Positions 13,624-23,030 of a DNA stretch of 41,406 bases are shown here, in pieces. The DNA lies in IMG/VR virus record IMGVR_UViG_3300042987_001812, positions 1-41,406 of that record. The stretch is one strand, 5' to 3'. Positions within the stretch are counted from its first letter, which is position 1, and every line of letters begins with the position of its first letter. This DNA is from a virus. Made by a program: the position numbers and the translations under genes. The notes beneath the pieces are model-generated. The model made no database searches. It saw only the letters and a program-made list of their open reading frames with translations, and was not told the origin of the DNA.

Positions 13624-14448
13624 ATGAAATTACATTTAACTTACTTTGGAGATAATAACTTTTCTTTAGGTAAGAATAGAATCAGAAAGCAAGCAGAAAA
13701 CTTTGGAGTCTTTGAAACGATTCAAGAGTTTGGAGAATCTGACTTGGAGGATAATCTATTTTGGGAGCAATATGCAAAACCAATGATGAATCCTCGCATA
13801 GGAATGCCTAGAAGGTATTATGGATATTATGTCTGTAAACCTTACTTTATTCTCAAAGCACTAGAAAATATTCCTGAAGATGATGTACTTCTTTATGTTG
13901 ATTCTGGATGTGAGTTGAATAAAAACGGTCTAGAAAAACTGAAACAATATTATGAAGAGTGTCTTGAAACTGAGGGAGTCTTCTTTACTTTAGATCTTCC
14001 AGAAATTCAGTGGACAAAGATGGATACCTATCACCATATTGTTGGGGACAATGATGAATACCTTATGACCCGACAAGTTATTTCTGGTATCTTTTTCCTG
14101 AAGAATACACCTATGATGCGTGAGTTAGTTCAGAAATGGACTGATGTTTGTATTGAAGGTGGTGGAAAGTATCTTGATGATAGTGCTTCAATTCTTCCAA
14201 ATGATGAAATTTTCAGGGAGAATAGACACGACCAATCTATTTGGTCTTTGCTTTTAAAGAAAAAGGCAGAAACTCATGACTTTACATTTCATGAGGATGA
14301 TACTTATGAAACGATTTGGAATGCTGCTGGAATGTCGGGGGTTCCTGTAGGGCAGCAACAAGCACAAATTTGGAATACCTACGGTAGAGAGTATCCAATC
14401 TGGGCAACTAGAAATGGTCAAGTAGATTTTACAAATTGTCAAGTATGA
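13624..14448 (+). CDS. Glycosyltransferase-like protein
   Basis: 274 residues from ATG 13624 ([20 protein letters not shown]). [14 protein letters not shown] looks like the DxD-type metal and nucleotide-sugar site of a GT-A fold. [21 protein letters not shown] and a late [18 protein letters not shown] (acceptor-side) resemble bacterial polysaccharide transferases. Sugar specificity is unknown. It is first in an unbroken chain of overlapping glycan genes; its stop overlaps the gmd start (ATGA). Confidence 0.65.
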   Translation: MKLHLTYFGDNNFSLGKNRIRKQAENFGVFETIQEFGESDLEDNLFWEQYAKPMMNPRIGMPRRYYGYYVCKPYFILKALENIPEDDVLLYVDSGCELNKNGLEKLKQYYEECLETEGVFFTLDLPEIQWTKMDTYHHIVGDNDEYLMTRQVISGIFFLKNTPMMRELVQKWTDVCIEGGGKYLDDSASILPNDEIFRENRHDQSIWSLLLKKKAETHDFTFHEDDTYETIWNAAGMSGVPVGQQQAQIWNTYGREYPIWATRNGQVDFTNCQV

Positions 14449-15446
14449 AAAAAGCATTAATAACCGGAGCGACAGGTCAAGATGGTTCTTATCTAGCAGA
14501 ATTACTACTTGAAAAAGGTTATCAAGTTCATGGCATTATCAGACGATCATCCCTTATTAATACTAATCGTATTGATCATATCTATGATTCTATTACTCTC
14601 CATTACGGTGACCTTACTGATTCTACCAATCTTGTAAGAATTATTCAAAAAGTAAAGCCTGATGAAATTTATAATCTTGGTGCTCAAAGTCATGTCAAAG
14701 TATCCTTTGAGATGCCTGAATACACTGCTGATGTGGATGCTGTGGGAACTCTTCGTATTCTTGAAGCAGTGCGTCTTTTGGGGATGGAAGATAATGTCCG
14801 CATTTATCAAGCATCTACAAGCGAACTTTATGGTCTTGTACAAGAAATTCCTCAAAGGGAAACTACTCCTTTTTATCCCCGTTCTCCTTATGGGGTAGCA
14901 AAACTATATGGTTACTGGATTGCAAAAAACTATCGTGAATCTTATGGAATGTATGCTTGCACAGGTATTCTTTTCAATCATGAATCTCCTCGTCGTGGAG
15001 AGACATTTGTTACTCGTAAAATTACCCGTGCTCTCTCAAAAATCTCTACAGGACAACAACAGATTCTTGAGTTGGGAAATCTGAATGCAAAGCGTGACTG
15101 GGGACATGCTAAAGACTTTGTGGAAGCAATGTGGATGATGCTTCAGCAGGATGAACCTGATGATTTTGTGATTGCGACTGGAGAGCAATATTCTGTGCGT
15201 GAGTTTGTAGAAGAGGCAGCACCTTATTTTGGTATGAATATTGTCTGGCAGGGTGAAGGTCTAGATGAAATTGGTATTGACAAAAATACAGGAAAAATGG
15301 TTGTGCGAGTTAACCCTAAATATTTCCGACCTGCTGAAGTAGAGACTTTATTAGGTGATGCCACGAAGGCAAAAGAAAAACTTGGTTGGACGCCAAAGAC
15401 TTCTTTCAAACAATTAGTTGAGGATATGTGCATTTATGGACAGTGA
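14445..15446 (+). CDS. gmd: GDP-mannose 4,6-dehydratase
   Basis: 333 residues. It is an extended short-chain dehydrogenase with the NADP-binding [19 protein letters not shown] at the N-terminus, then [30 protein letters not shown] and the YxxxK pair in [27 protein letters not shown] is diagnostic for Gmd. It converts GDP-D-mannose to GDP-4-keto-6-deoxymannose in the cytoplasm. ATG 14445 overlaps the previous stop, and its own 3' end overlaps the GDP-fucose synthase start. GDP-mannose must come from the host. Confidence 0.95.
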   Translation: MKKALITGATGQDGSYLAELLLEKGYQVHGIIRRSSLINTNRIDHIYDSITLHYGDLTDSTNLVRIIQKVKPDEIYNLGAQSHVKVSFEMPEYTADVDAVGTLRILEAVRLLGMEDNVRIYQASTSELYGLVQEIPQRETTPFYPRSPYGVAKLYGYWIAKNYRESYGMYACTGILFNHESPRRGETFVTRKITRALSKISTGQQQILELGNLNAKRDWGHAKDFVEAMWMMLQQDEPDDFVIATGEQYSVREFVEEAAPYFGMNIVWQGEGLDEIGIDKNTGKMVVRVNPKYFRPAEVETLLGDATKAKEKLGWTPKTSFKQLVEDMCIYGQ

Positions 15447-16350
15447 TTCTAGGGTATTAGTTGCTGGTGCCAATGGAATGGTTGGTTCAGCAATTGTGAG
15501 AAATCTTGAGAGTAAAGGTTATACCAACATCATTAAAGGCACTCGTAATGATGTAGATTTTACAAATCAAGATGAGACAGAAAGATACTTTTTTTCAGAA
15601 GAACCTGAGTATGTTTTTGTCGCTGCTGCTAAGGTTGGCGGTATTATGGCAAACAACAACCATAAGGCAGAGTTTCTGACTGAGAATCTGCAAATTCAGA
15701 CTAATCTTATTCAACAGTCTTATAACTTTGGTGTAAAGAAATTACTCTTCCTTGGGTCTTCCTGCATTTATCCTAAGTTTGCCACTCAACCAATTACTGA
15801 AGATCAGTTAATGACTGGTCCTCTTGAGCCAACTAACGATGCCTATGCTATTGCTAAGATTGCTGGCATTATGATGTGTCAGGCATATCGTCAGCAGTAT
15901 GGTTTCAATGCCATTTCTTTGATGCCTACGAATCTTTATGGTCCTAATGATAATTTTGACCTGGAGACTTCACATGTTCTTCCTGCAATGATTGCTAAAT
16001 TTCATAACGCTAAAGAATCCGTAACTCTTTGGGGTAATGGTTCAGCAATGCGTGAGTTTTTGCATGTTGATGATCTTGCTGAAGCATGTTATGTCTGTAT
16101 GCAGAAGTATGATGAAGCAGGACATATTAATGTTGGTACAGGTGAGGATGTTGGAATTTGGGAACTTGCAAATATTATTGCTGATGTTGTTGGTTATGAT
16201 CGTGACATAAACTGGGATTTCACTAAACCAAATGGAACTCCTCGCAAGGTTATGAATGTAGATCGAATCAAAGCACTTGGATGGAAACCAAAGATTGGTC
16301 TCCGTGAAGGTATTGAAGATACATATCAGTGGTATAAACAATGTCTGTAA
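15436..16350 (+). CDS. fcl: GDP-L-fucose synthase (epimerase/reductase)
   Basis: 304 residues from ATG 15436, which overlaps the gmd stop. The NADP site is [10 protein letters not shown], the catalytic Ser region is LGSSCIYPK, and the Tyr/Lys pair is in YAIAKIAG. Family-specific [12 protein letters not shown] and [13 protein letters not shown] are also present. It performs 3,5-epimerisation and 4-reduction of the Gmd product to GDP-L-fucose, completing donor synthesis for the fucosyltransferases further along the island. The last bases overlap the sugar isomerase. Confidence 0.95.
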   Translation: MDSDSRVLVAGANGMVGSAIVRNLESKGYTNIIKGTRNDVDFTNQDETERYFFSEEPEYVFVAAAKVGGIMANNNHKAEFLTENLQIQTNLIQQSYNFGVKKLLFLGSSCIYPKFATQPITEDQLMTGPLEPTNDAYAIAKIAGIMMCQAYRQQYGFNAISLMPTNLYGPNDNFDLETSHVLPAMIAKFHNAKESVTLWGNGSAMREFLHVDDLAEACYVCMQKYDEAGHINVGTGEDVGIWELANIIADVVGYDRDINWDFTKPNGTPRKVMNVDRIKALGWKPKIGLREGIEDTYQWYKQCL

Positions 16351-16916
16351 AAGACTTTTATAAATCTCACATTGAGTCTATTCAAACTTCTTACGATTAT
16401 CTTGAAGATGAAAAGGTTGAGAAGTTGATAGACCTTATGTTAAATTGTAAAGGAAAAATACTCTTTACGGGAATTGGTAAGAATGGACATGTTGCTGCTA
16501 AAGCAACTTCTACAATTTCTTCAATTGGACTTCCTTGTTTTTTCATTGATGCTGTTGATAGTGTGCATGGAGACATGGGAGTTGTTGATGAAAACGATAT
16601 ATTGATTGCTGTATCCAAAAGTGGAAATACTGATGAATTGATTAATTTTTTACATCATGTAAATCATAAGAATTGTAAGATTGTGTCTATTCACTCTAAT
16701 GATGGAAATCAATCTCAAAAGTATTGTTATCTTGATATTAATTTACATGTTGATAGAGAAGCGGACCACTTAAATATTGTTCCAACTTCATCTATAGCAA
16801 TTTTTACAATTTTTCTTCAATCAGTTGCTTGCGAAATATCAAGAAGAAAAAATCTGACACTTAAACAGTTTGTCCAAAATCATCCAGGTGGTAGTATCGG
16901 AAAGACAACAGTATGA
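16341..16916 (+). CDS. SIS-domain sugar-phosphate isomerase (KpsF/KdsD-like)
   Basis: 191 residues, a single SIS domain without the CBS pair found in cellular KdsD. Landmarks are ILFTGIGKNGHVAAKATSTI, DAVDSVHGDMGVV, AVSKSGNTDELI and the end motif QNHPGGSIGK. KpsF-type enzymes convert ribulose-5-phosphate to arabinose-5-phosphate. Sedoheptulose-7-phosphate isomerases share the fold, so the sugar is not settled. It is chained by ATGA overlap to the next gene. Confidence 0.8.
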   Translation: MSVKDFYKSHIESIQTSYDYLEDEKVEKLIDLMLNCKGKILFTGIGKNGHVAAKATSTISSIGLPCFFIDAVDSVHGDMGVVDENDILIAVSKSGNTDELINFLHHVNHKNCKIVSIHSNDGNQSQKYCYLDINLHVDREADHLNIVPTSSIAIFTIFLQSVACEISRRKNLTLKQFVQNHPGGSIGKTTV

Positions 16917-18439
16917 TTACTCATAATGATATTAAATATGTAATTATTCAGGCTGGTGGTAAGGGCACTCGTCTTGGAAAATATACTATGAATAGACCAA
17001 AATGTTTGGTTCCTGTTTATGGTAAACCGATGATTGAGCAAACCTTAGAAGTATATAAGGATAAAACTGTTATCATTATTGGGGACACTCACTTTCAAAT
17101 GTTGTCCAATTATATTGGTGAGATTAGTCATAGTGATAATTATATTTTACTTCAAACTGATGAGGATGGCACCGCAGCTGGAATCACATCTGCTCTTGAA
17201 AATATTCCTGATGGAGAACCTTTCATCATAACTTGGTCTGATTTGTTTTTTGAGAAAGAGCAAGAATTTCAATTTGATAATGAATTGCTTGTAGGTCTTG
17301 CTGGTAATTTTGATTGTAGATGGTCTTTAGAGAATGGTGTATTTAAAAACACTCCTTCTCAAGAAAGAGGTGTCTCTGGATTTTTTGTCTTTAAAAATAA
17401 AAATAGGTTTGAAAATATTAAAACTGATAAGTCTTTAGTGAGAGGATTTTTGAGTGATAATTATATGCCCTATGAAATATCGTCATTTACAAATCATCAC
17501 TGTTTTGAAGTAGGGACAATTGATAAGTATGAGGAGATTTTGAGTAAACAAGTTAATCATCGTTTCTTTAATGAAGTTATAATTGAAGATGGTAAGGTTT
17601 ATAAAAAGTGTGTAGACTTGAAGTATGAAAAAGTTCATGAAGCAGAAAAAGAGTGGTATGAATATGTAAAAGATTCCTTCTTTAGGATACCAAAAATTTA
17701 TTCGTCAAATCCATTGGTTATGTCTAAAGTTGATGGAAAACATGCTTGGGATGTTAAAACCAATAAAGATTGGGTAATAGAAAATTATTGCAATGCCCTT
17801 CAGGAATTACACTCCATCAAAGGAAGTTGCGAACCAATTAGTGACTATGATTGTGCGGACACTTATATGTTTAAACCCTATCAGCGGGTAATGCAAGTCA
17901 GACATATCATTGAAGATTTTTCTAAACCTGTTATTCAAATTAATGGAAAATCCTGCAGAAATCCATTCTGCGATATTAAAAGTTTTGAGAAGATTGTAGA
18001 AAATAATCTTCTTAAGAATATCAATTATACTGTTATTCATGGTGATTGTACTTTTAGTAACACTATAATTGATGATAAGAATCAAGTTTGGTTTATTGAT
18101 CCTAGAGGAATATTTGGTGGGTCTAAAATATATGGAGACCCGCGATATGATTGGGCAAAACTTTATTACTCTGCAGTTGGAAATTATGATAAGATTAATT
18201 CTAAAAAATTTAGTGTAGATAGAAGTAGTGATGTTAAACTTGATATTGAGACTAACGGATATGGGCATCTAGGTGAATATATTATTCAGAGATCTAAAAT
18301 GTCTAAACTTCAGATGCTATTAATACATACTAGCATTTGGTTTTCTTTATCTGGATATGTAAAGGAAGATATAGATGCAGTTTTATATTCATTTTATAAA
18401 GGATGTGAATTATGGACAGAAGTAATTACTCTGATTTGA
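16913..18439 (+). CDS. Fused sugar nucleotidyltransferase and APH-type kinase
   Basis: 508 residues. The N-terminal domain (about 1-230) has the nucleotidyltransferase signature QAGGKGTRLGKYTMNRPKC and the metal-site WSDLFFEKE. The C-terminal domain (about 235-508) is aminoglycoside-phosphotransferase-like, with the catalytic loop VIHGDCTFSNTIID and metal-binding FIDPRGIFGG. The order suggests one protein that phosphorylates a small substrate and then activates it as an NDP derivative. It resembles sugar 1-kinase/uridylyltransferase pairs or choline kinase/cytidylyltransferase pairs. The substrate is not decidable here. It lies between the isomerase and the phosphatase. Confidence 0.75.
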   Translation: MITHNDIKYVIIQAGGKGTRLGKYTMNRPKCLVPVYGKPMIEQTLEVYKDKTVIIIGDTHFQMLSNYIGEISHSDNYILLQTDEDGTAAGITSALENIPDGEPFIITWSDLFFEKEQEFQFDNELLVGLAGNFDCRWSLENGVFKNTPSQERGVSGFFVFKNKNRFENIKTDKSLVRGFLSDNYMPYEISSFTNHHCFEVGTIDKYEEILSKQVNHRFFNEVIIEDGKVYKKCVDLKYEKVHEAEKEWYEYVKDSFFRIPKIYSSNPLVMSKVDGKHAWDVKTNKDWVIENYCNALQELHSIKGSCEPISDYDCADTYMFKPYQRVMQVRHIIEDFSKPVIQINGKSCRNPFCDIKSFEKIVENNLLKNINYTVIHGDCTFSNTIIDDKNQVWFIDPRGIFGGSKIYGDPRYDWAKLYYSAVGNYDKINSKKFSVDRSSDVKLDIETNGYGHLGEYIIQRSKMSKLQMLLIHTSIWFSLSGYVKEDIDAVLYSFYKGCELWTEVITLI

Positions 18440-18753
18440 GTAAAACTTGGATATTTGATTTAGACGGAACATTAGTCAAACATAATGGATATAAGAATGA
18501 AGGAGAGCAACTACTTCCTGGTGTAAAAGAGTTTTTCTCTAAGATATCAAAGGATGATAAAGTTGTTATTTTGACTGCCAGAGATAAGGAGTATCAGGAA
18601 ATTACCGAAAAGTTTCTTACAGAAAATAATATCAGATTTGACCATATCATCTATGGATTGCCCATAGGTGAGAGAATATTATTCAATGATAAAAAACCAA
18701 GTGGTCTTAAAACTGCTTATGCCTATAACTTGGAAAGAGATGGTGGATTATGA
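18412..18753 (+). CDS. HAD-family phosphatase
   Basis: 113 residues. Motif I is WIFDLDGTLVKHNG, motif II is VVILTARDKEY, and a late NDKKPSGLKTAYAYN stands in for the Lys/Asp motifs. It is short, with no cap domain, like KdsC or heptose-bisphosphate phosphatases. Next to the isomerase and the nucleotidyltransferase/kinase it probably removes phosphate from an intermediate of the same activated sugar. It overlaps both neighbours. Confidence 0.75.
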   Translation: MDRSNYSDLSKTWIFDLDGTLVKHNGYKNEGEQLLPGVKEFFSKISKDDKVVILTARDKEYQEITEKFLTENNIRFDHIIYGLPIGERILFNDKKPSGLKTAYAYNLERDGGL

Positions 18754-19520
18754 ATGCCTTTATAACTCTTAACGATCCAAGATTTAATTATCAATATAAA
18801 GGATTTTGCTCCATTGTATGTGCTATAATTGATATAGCAATGGAGCATTATTGTGTGTATGGAAATTTGAATTGTAGCGTCTACGAATCACAGACTCTTA
18901 AATTATTTGATAACACTTATGAAGTTAGTGATATAGAATATGATGCTGGATCTTGGTGGTTAGATAGATTTTTTAATAATCAATTACATCATTCAAAATA
19001 TTCTGCACACACTATTGCAAATATTGATAATCTAAAGTTAAAGAATAAAATATTTGATAGTATTCTTAGTCTTAAAGAGGATAAGTTAAAAACTTTTCAA
19101 CAAAAATTTACAGACCTAGGAATTACAAATAAAACTCTTGGAGTGCAAATCAGAGGCACTGATAAGAAGACAGAAATACCAGAACCAAATATTGAAAATA
19201 TCATCAGTAAGATTGATTATTACTTTAATAATAGTGATGTAGAAAATATTTTTTTAGCGACTGACGATATAAAATATCTAAATCCAATCAAAGAAAGATA
19301 TAAAGATAAACTTTTATACGATAATCAAATTACAATAAGTAATAATGATACTCCACTCCATACTTTTCCCGATAGAGACTTAATAAATGAAGAAGTATTA
19401 TCGAGCGTTTTTATTCTTTCAAGGTGCAGTCACTTTTTGTATAGTTTTTCAAATGTTAGTCTCCTTGCGTTAATTATGGGAGCAAATGATTTTCAAACAA
19501 TACTCAATTTAAATCAATGA
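18750..19520 (+). CDS. Fucosyltransferase-like protein (NodZ/O-FucT type)
   Basis: 256 residues. TLGVQIRGTDKKTEIP matches the HxRRxD-like GDP-fucose motif of the NodZ/FUT8 superfamily. IFLATDDIKYLNPIKERY and LYSFSNVSLLALIMG follow in the expected order. The N-terminal half is divergent. The presence of gmd and fcl supports a GDP-fucose donor. The acceptor is unknown. It overlaps both neighbouring genes by four bases. Confidence 0.6.
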   Translation: MNAFITLNDPRFNYQYKGFCSIVCAIIDIAMEHYCVYGNLNCSVYESQTLKLFDNTYEVSDIEYDAGSWWLDRFFNNQLHHSKYSAHTIANIDNLKLKNKIFDSILSLKEDKLKTFQQKFTDLGITNKTLGVQIRGTDKKTEIPEPNIENIISKIDYYFNNSDVENIFLATDDIKYLNPIKERYKDKLLYDNQITISNNDTPLHTFPDRDLINEEVLSSVFILSRCSHFLYSFSNVSLLALIMGANDFQTILNLNQ

Positions 19521-20194
19521 AATATATTTACCATCATTTAGGATTAGGAGACCACATCATTAACAATGGTATGGTTAGGCACTTTTATAAGCAATATGAA
19601 TCTATTTGTTTATTTGCATACAAGCATAATGTAAAAAATGTGCAGTATATGTATAGAGATTTGGATAATCTTCAGGTTATAGGTGTTGAGAGTGATGCAC
19701 AAACTGATTTCTATATTTCTAAAAATAATTTAGATTGCATTAAGATTGGATTCGATAAGTTATCCGGTGTGATGCCTGATCTTCCCTTTGATAAAGCATT
19801 CTATAAACTCGCTGGATTAGATTTTTCTGTTCGCTTTGATGAATTTTATTTTGAGCGAGACTTAGAAAAAGAACAAGAGGTCTTGAATACTCTGAATCCA
19901 ACTGGGGAGAAGTTTATTTTTGTACACGATGATGCATCCCGTGGATTTTCAATTGATATGAATAGAGTCAAGACTGAGTATAAGGTGATTATGAATCATA
20001 AGAGATTTAATGTTTTTGATTACATTACTTTGATTGAAAATGCTGAAGAAATACATTTTATGCAGTCATCATTCAAGGAATTGATGTGCTCTTACAAATT
20101 AGAAAAACCTATTCTATATCAGCATAATTATATTAGGCAGTATGATGAATGTATGAATTCTTCTGGTCTTAATCCATTTATTGAGATAAACTAA
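19517..20194 (+). CDS. Putative GT-B-type glycosyltransferase or glycan protein
   Basis: 225 residues. The N-terminus HHLGLGDHIINNGMVRHFYK resembles the opening of heptosyltransferase-like (GT9) proteins. EKFIFVHDDASRGFS and the late AEEIHFMQSSFKELMCSY fit the donor-binding half. It is shorter than typical GT9 enzymes. Function is inferred largely from context. Confidence 0.5.
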   Translation: MKYIYHHLGLGDHIINNGMVRHFYKQYESICLFAYKHNVKNVQYMYRDLDNLQVIGVESDAQTDFYISKNNLDCIKIGFDKLSGVMPDLPFDKAFYKLAGLDFSVRFDEFYFERDLEKEQEVLNTLNPTGEKFIFVHDDASRGFSIDMNRVKTEYKVIMNHKRFNVFDYITLIENAEEIHFMQSSFKELMCSYKLEKPILYQHNYIRQYDECMNSSGLNPFIEIN

Positions 20195-20901
20195 TGATTA
20201 GTATTGTAACTGGCACACTAAATCGTGTGGGAATGCTTCCTAACTTGATTAAAAATACTGTTCTTGCTGACGATAGAATAGAACTTGTATTGGTTGATGG
20301 TGGGAGTAATGACGGCACTGTAGATTACATTAAGCAAATCAATCATCCTCAAATCAAACTGATAGAGATTGGTGGTAGAAGTTCTTATCCACATTTCATG
20401 AATATTGGTATTCGTGAATCAACTCATGAAATAGTGTGTCAGTGGAATGACGATGTTATTTTATGTAATGATTGGTCTGAAGTTATTATTGAAACGCAAT
20501 CAAATCATGACTTCTATCTTTTTAATTGGAAGTATGGATCTTTTGATGAAACTAAAAATCCAGATTGGTTGAATGGCATTGACCATACATCTGGATGGTG
20601 TCTGTGTAACATTGCCGATAGTGGTGGTGAAATTGTAATGAATTATGGACTATATCATAAAAAAATATTCAGAGAAATAGGAATGTATAATCCTGAATAT
20701 CAATATTATTGTGCAGATGGTGATATGTCCTATCGTGCATATTCTTTCGGATATCAAGTTAAAGACCTAAGACATATTAAGGTGTGCTCACTTCCTGCAA
20801 GTAAAGTTGCAACTTCTCATCCAGGAGATCATTCAATATATCATAAAAATATGGATTTATATCGGCAGAAAATTCTTCCAGATTGTCTTCAGTATCTTTG
20901 A
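20194..20901 (+). CDS. GT2-family glycosyltransferase
   Basis: 235 residues. The classic GT-A start MISIVTGTLNRVGMLPNLIK is followed by LVLVDGGSNDGTVDYIKQ (nucleotide site), VCQWNDDVILCNDW (DxD equivalent) and GMYNPEYQYYCADGDMSYRA (catalytic base region). It is cytoplasmic or membrane-peripheral. TAATG overlap with the preceding gene. Its end overlaps the convergent gene by 13 bases. Confidence 0.85.
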   Translation: MISIVTGTLNRVGMLPNLIKNTVLADDRIELVLVDGGSNDGTVDYIKQINHPQIKLIEIGGRSSYPHFMNIGIRESTHEIVCQWNDDVILCNDWSEVIIETQSNHDFYLFNWKYGSFDETKNPDWLNGIDHTSGWCLCNIADSGGEIVMNYGLYHKKIFREIGMYNPEYQYYCADGDMSYRAYSFGYQVKDLRHIKVCSLPASKVATSHPGDHSIYHKNMDLYRQKILPDCLQYL

Positions 20902-21575
20902 ATAATCATATCGCGGTGGTTAGATAATTGCTTATCATTTTCATCAAAAGGTTCTCCAATAAAAGCAAAGTCATCTAACTTGCGATCTCTTTTAATTGGA
21001 TTTCCAATTTGCTCATAATTAAAATATTCGTCATGAAGAAATAAACTTGTAACTGCTTGGGGATAAATTACCTCCTGTAGAAATCTCTGGTCTACTGCTC
21101 GGTCTGGTATCCAATGTGATGTGCTGATATATTGTTGCATTTTTTCATCAATGTTTTGAATGAATCCAGATTTGCAACCCCACATTCCAGCACTAATTTC
21201 CCAAGCGTGCCCTCCAGGATGGTCTCTAATGATATGAAACTGTTTATCTGATTCTAACCATTCATTTACAGCAGCAACATCGCGCTCAAACAAACGAGAA
21301 TCACAGTCTCTGGAGATAAAACATTCAATCCCTTCTTCAGATGCTGGACTAAATCTCCACATTGCATTAGAATGATTTTGATTATCTCTTTCTACGAGTT
21401 TTACATTATTGCTTTCTAATTCTTCTAATATATAAGAAGGTACTGAGTCATCATGATAAACTCTCATTTCCCATTCTGGGTAAAACTTATTCTTAAGAAG
21501 AGAGTTTTTAATTGCTCCCACAGTGTATTTTGGGTTATCACCCCATAAAGAAAAAGATACAACTTTCATATTCAC
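20889..21575 (-). CDS. Glycosyltransferase-like protein, opposite strand
   Basis: 228 residues. The start KVVSFSLWGDNPKYTVGAI and the metal-site-like ECFISRDCDSRLFERD, then HIIRDHPGGHAWEISAGMWG, are typical of a GT-A-like family found in viral and bacterial glycan islands. It is the only minus-strand gene in the 13.6-26.3 kb island, so it needs its own promoter between 21576 and 21593 or beyond. None is obvious. Confidence 0.65.
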   Translation of the reverse strand: MNMKVVSFSLWGDNPKYTVGAIKNSLLKNKFYPEWEMRVYHDDSVPSYILEELESNNVKLVERDNQNHSNAMWRFSPASEEGIECFISRDCDSRLFERDVAAVNEWLESDKQFHIIRDHPGGHAWEISAGMWGCKSGFIQNIDEKMQQYISTSHWIPDRAVDQRFLQEVIYPQAVTSLFLHDEYFNYEQIGNPIKRDRKLDDFAFIGEPFDENDKQLSNHRDMIIQRY

Positions 21576-21593
21576 ATCAATTCTTTATTATAT

Positions 21594-22415
21594 ATGACTG
21601 AGAAAAAACAGTATAACTTAGTTGGTGGTGGTTTTAATAACTATGATAATGGAAATAAAGCATCTTCCATTTATAAGCAGGAATCAAAGTTTATAGAGTG
21701 GGTAGATTCTGGAGCAGAAGAAACTTTCTATGTAGATCGATACATTGGTCTTGCCTTTGATGATGATTATAGTAAAAAGAAGTATGCTTGGTTACTAGAG
21801 TCTGCAAATATTTGTCCAGATGTATTAGAAGATGTGAAGAGAAATTATCTTCACTATATTAGAGTTTATGATGCAATTTTTACTCATCATCAAGACTTAG
21901 TTAAATTGCATCCTAAGTTTAAGTTTGCTCCTTTATATGGCAGTTGGATTGCCGACCCAAAACTTTACGATAAGAGTAAATTAGTCTCTATGATTTGCTC
22001 TAACAAGGTAATGTGTGAAGGGCATCAATACCGTTTATCCTGGGCAAAGAAACTACAAGGGAAAGTTGATTTTTATGGAAGAGGATTTAATGAGATTCAA
22101 TCCAAGGAAGAGGGTCTAGCAGATTATATGTTTTCAGTTGCTATTGAAAACGCTTCTTATGAATCTTACTTCACTGAAAAGATTCAAGATTGTTTTTCTA
22201 CAGGAACCATACCAATTTATTATGGGTCTCCTGATATTGGAAAGTTTTTTAATCCCAAAGGAATTATTACGCTTACTGATGATTTTGATGTCTTTCAATT
22301 GACTCCAGACCTTTATTATGATAAACTGGATGCAGTAAAAGAAAATTTAGAGAGAGTCAAAGATTTTCTAATCAACGAAGATTACATTTACAAAACTTAC
22401 TTACAAGAATTATGA
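21594..22415 (+). CDS. GT10-family alpha-1,3/4-fucosyltransferase
   Basis: 273 residues. The C-terminal GDP-fucose-binding block is unmistakable: MFSVAIENASYESYFTEKI, then CFSTGTIPIYYGSPDIGKFF and NPKGIITLTDDFD. The N-terminal half (about 1-130) is the acceptor domain. It transfers L-fucose from GDP-fucose to a glycan. It restarts the plus-strand chain after the convergent gene; its stop overlaps the methyltransferase start. Confidence 0.88.
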   Translation: MTEKKQYNLVGGGFNNYDNGNKASSIYKQESKFIEWVDSGAEETFYVDRYIGLAFDDDYSKKKYAWLLESANICPDVLEDVKRNYLHYIRVYDAIFTHHQDLVKLHPKFKFAPLYGSWIADPKLYDKSKLVSMICSNKVMCEGHQYRLSWAKKLQGKVDFYGRGFNEIQSKEEGLADYMFSVAIENASYESYFTEKIQDCFSTGTIPIYYGSPDIGKFFNPKGIITLTDDFDVFQLTPDLYYDKLDAVKENLERVKDFLINEDYIYKTYLQEL

Positions 22416-23029
22416 TTTTAAGTTTTACTAATATTGTAAAAAAATACAATATGAATATTAAAGGAATTATTCATATTGGTGCTCATCAAGGTTGGGAGGT
22501 TGATGAATATATTAATAATGGAATTCAAGATATTGTTATGTTTGAACCTGTAAGTGAGAATTTTACAATTCTTGAGGAAAAACTTCGGGATGCAAATGCT
22601 AATATTTCTGCTTATCAAGTTGCTCTTGGTAATGAAGAAAAAAATGTTACAATGTATTTGAGTGATAATGGTCTTCTCAGCAGTTCCGTTTTAAAACCAA
22701 AAGTTCATCTTGAACTTCATCCAACTGTAGGATTCCCTACAACAGAAGAAGTTGAAATGAAAAGACTGGATAGTTTTGCTGAAGAGACTCAAAACTTTAA
22801 CTTTATCAATATGGATGTGCAGGGATATGAACTTGAAGTTCTTAAGGGTGGTGCAGAAACTCTGAAGCACATTGATTATGTTTATTGTGAAATCAATCGT
22901 GATGAACTATACGAAGGAAATGCTTTTGTAGAAGACCTTGATAAGTTTCTTGCCGATTATAATATGGAAAGAGTGGAAACCGATTGGGCAGGAACTCTTT
23001 GGGGAGACGCTCTCTATGTGAGGAAGTGA
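22412..23029 (+). CDS. FkbM-family methyltransferase
   Basis: 205 residues. The SAM site is IIHIGAHQGWEVDEYI, followed by VMFEPVSENFTILEE, ANISAYQVALGNE, the family core FINMDVQGYELEVLKGG, and YCEINRDELYEG. It probably methylates a sugar hydroxyl in the glycan made here (inference from context). It overlaps the GT10 gene (ATGA). Confidence 0.88.
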   Translation: MILSFTNIVKKYNMNIKGIIHIGAHQGWEVDEYINNGIQDIVMFEPVSENFTILEEKLRDANANISAYQVALGNEEKNVTMYLSDNGLLSSSVLKPKVHLELHPTVGFPTTEEVEMKRLDSFAEETQNFNFINMDVQGYELEVLKGGAETLKHIDYVYCEINRDELYEGNAFVEDLDKFLADYNMERVETDWAGTLWGDALYVRK

Positions 23030-23030
23030 A

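Noticed and set aside
14547-18268. Minus-strand ORFs in the glycan genes (14547-14855, 16042-16341, 17807-18268)
   Set aside because: They mirror well-defined enzymes on the plus strand and show no family motifs.
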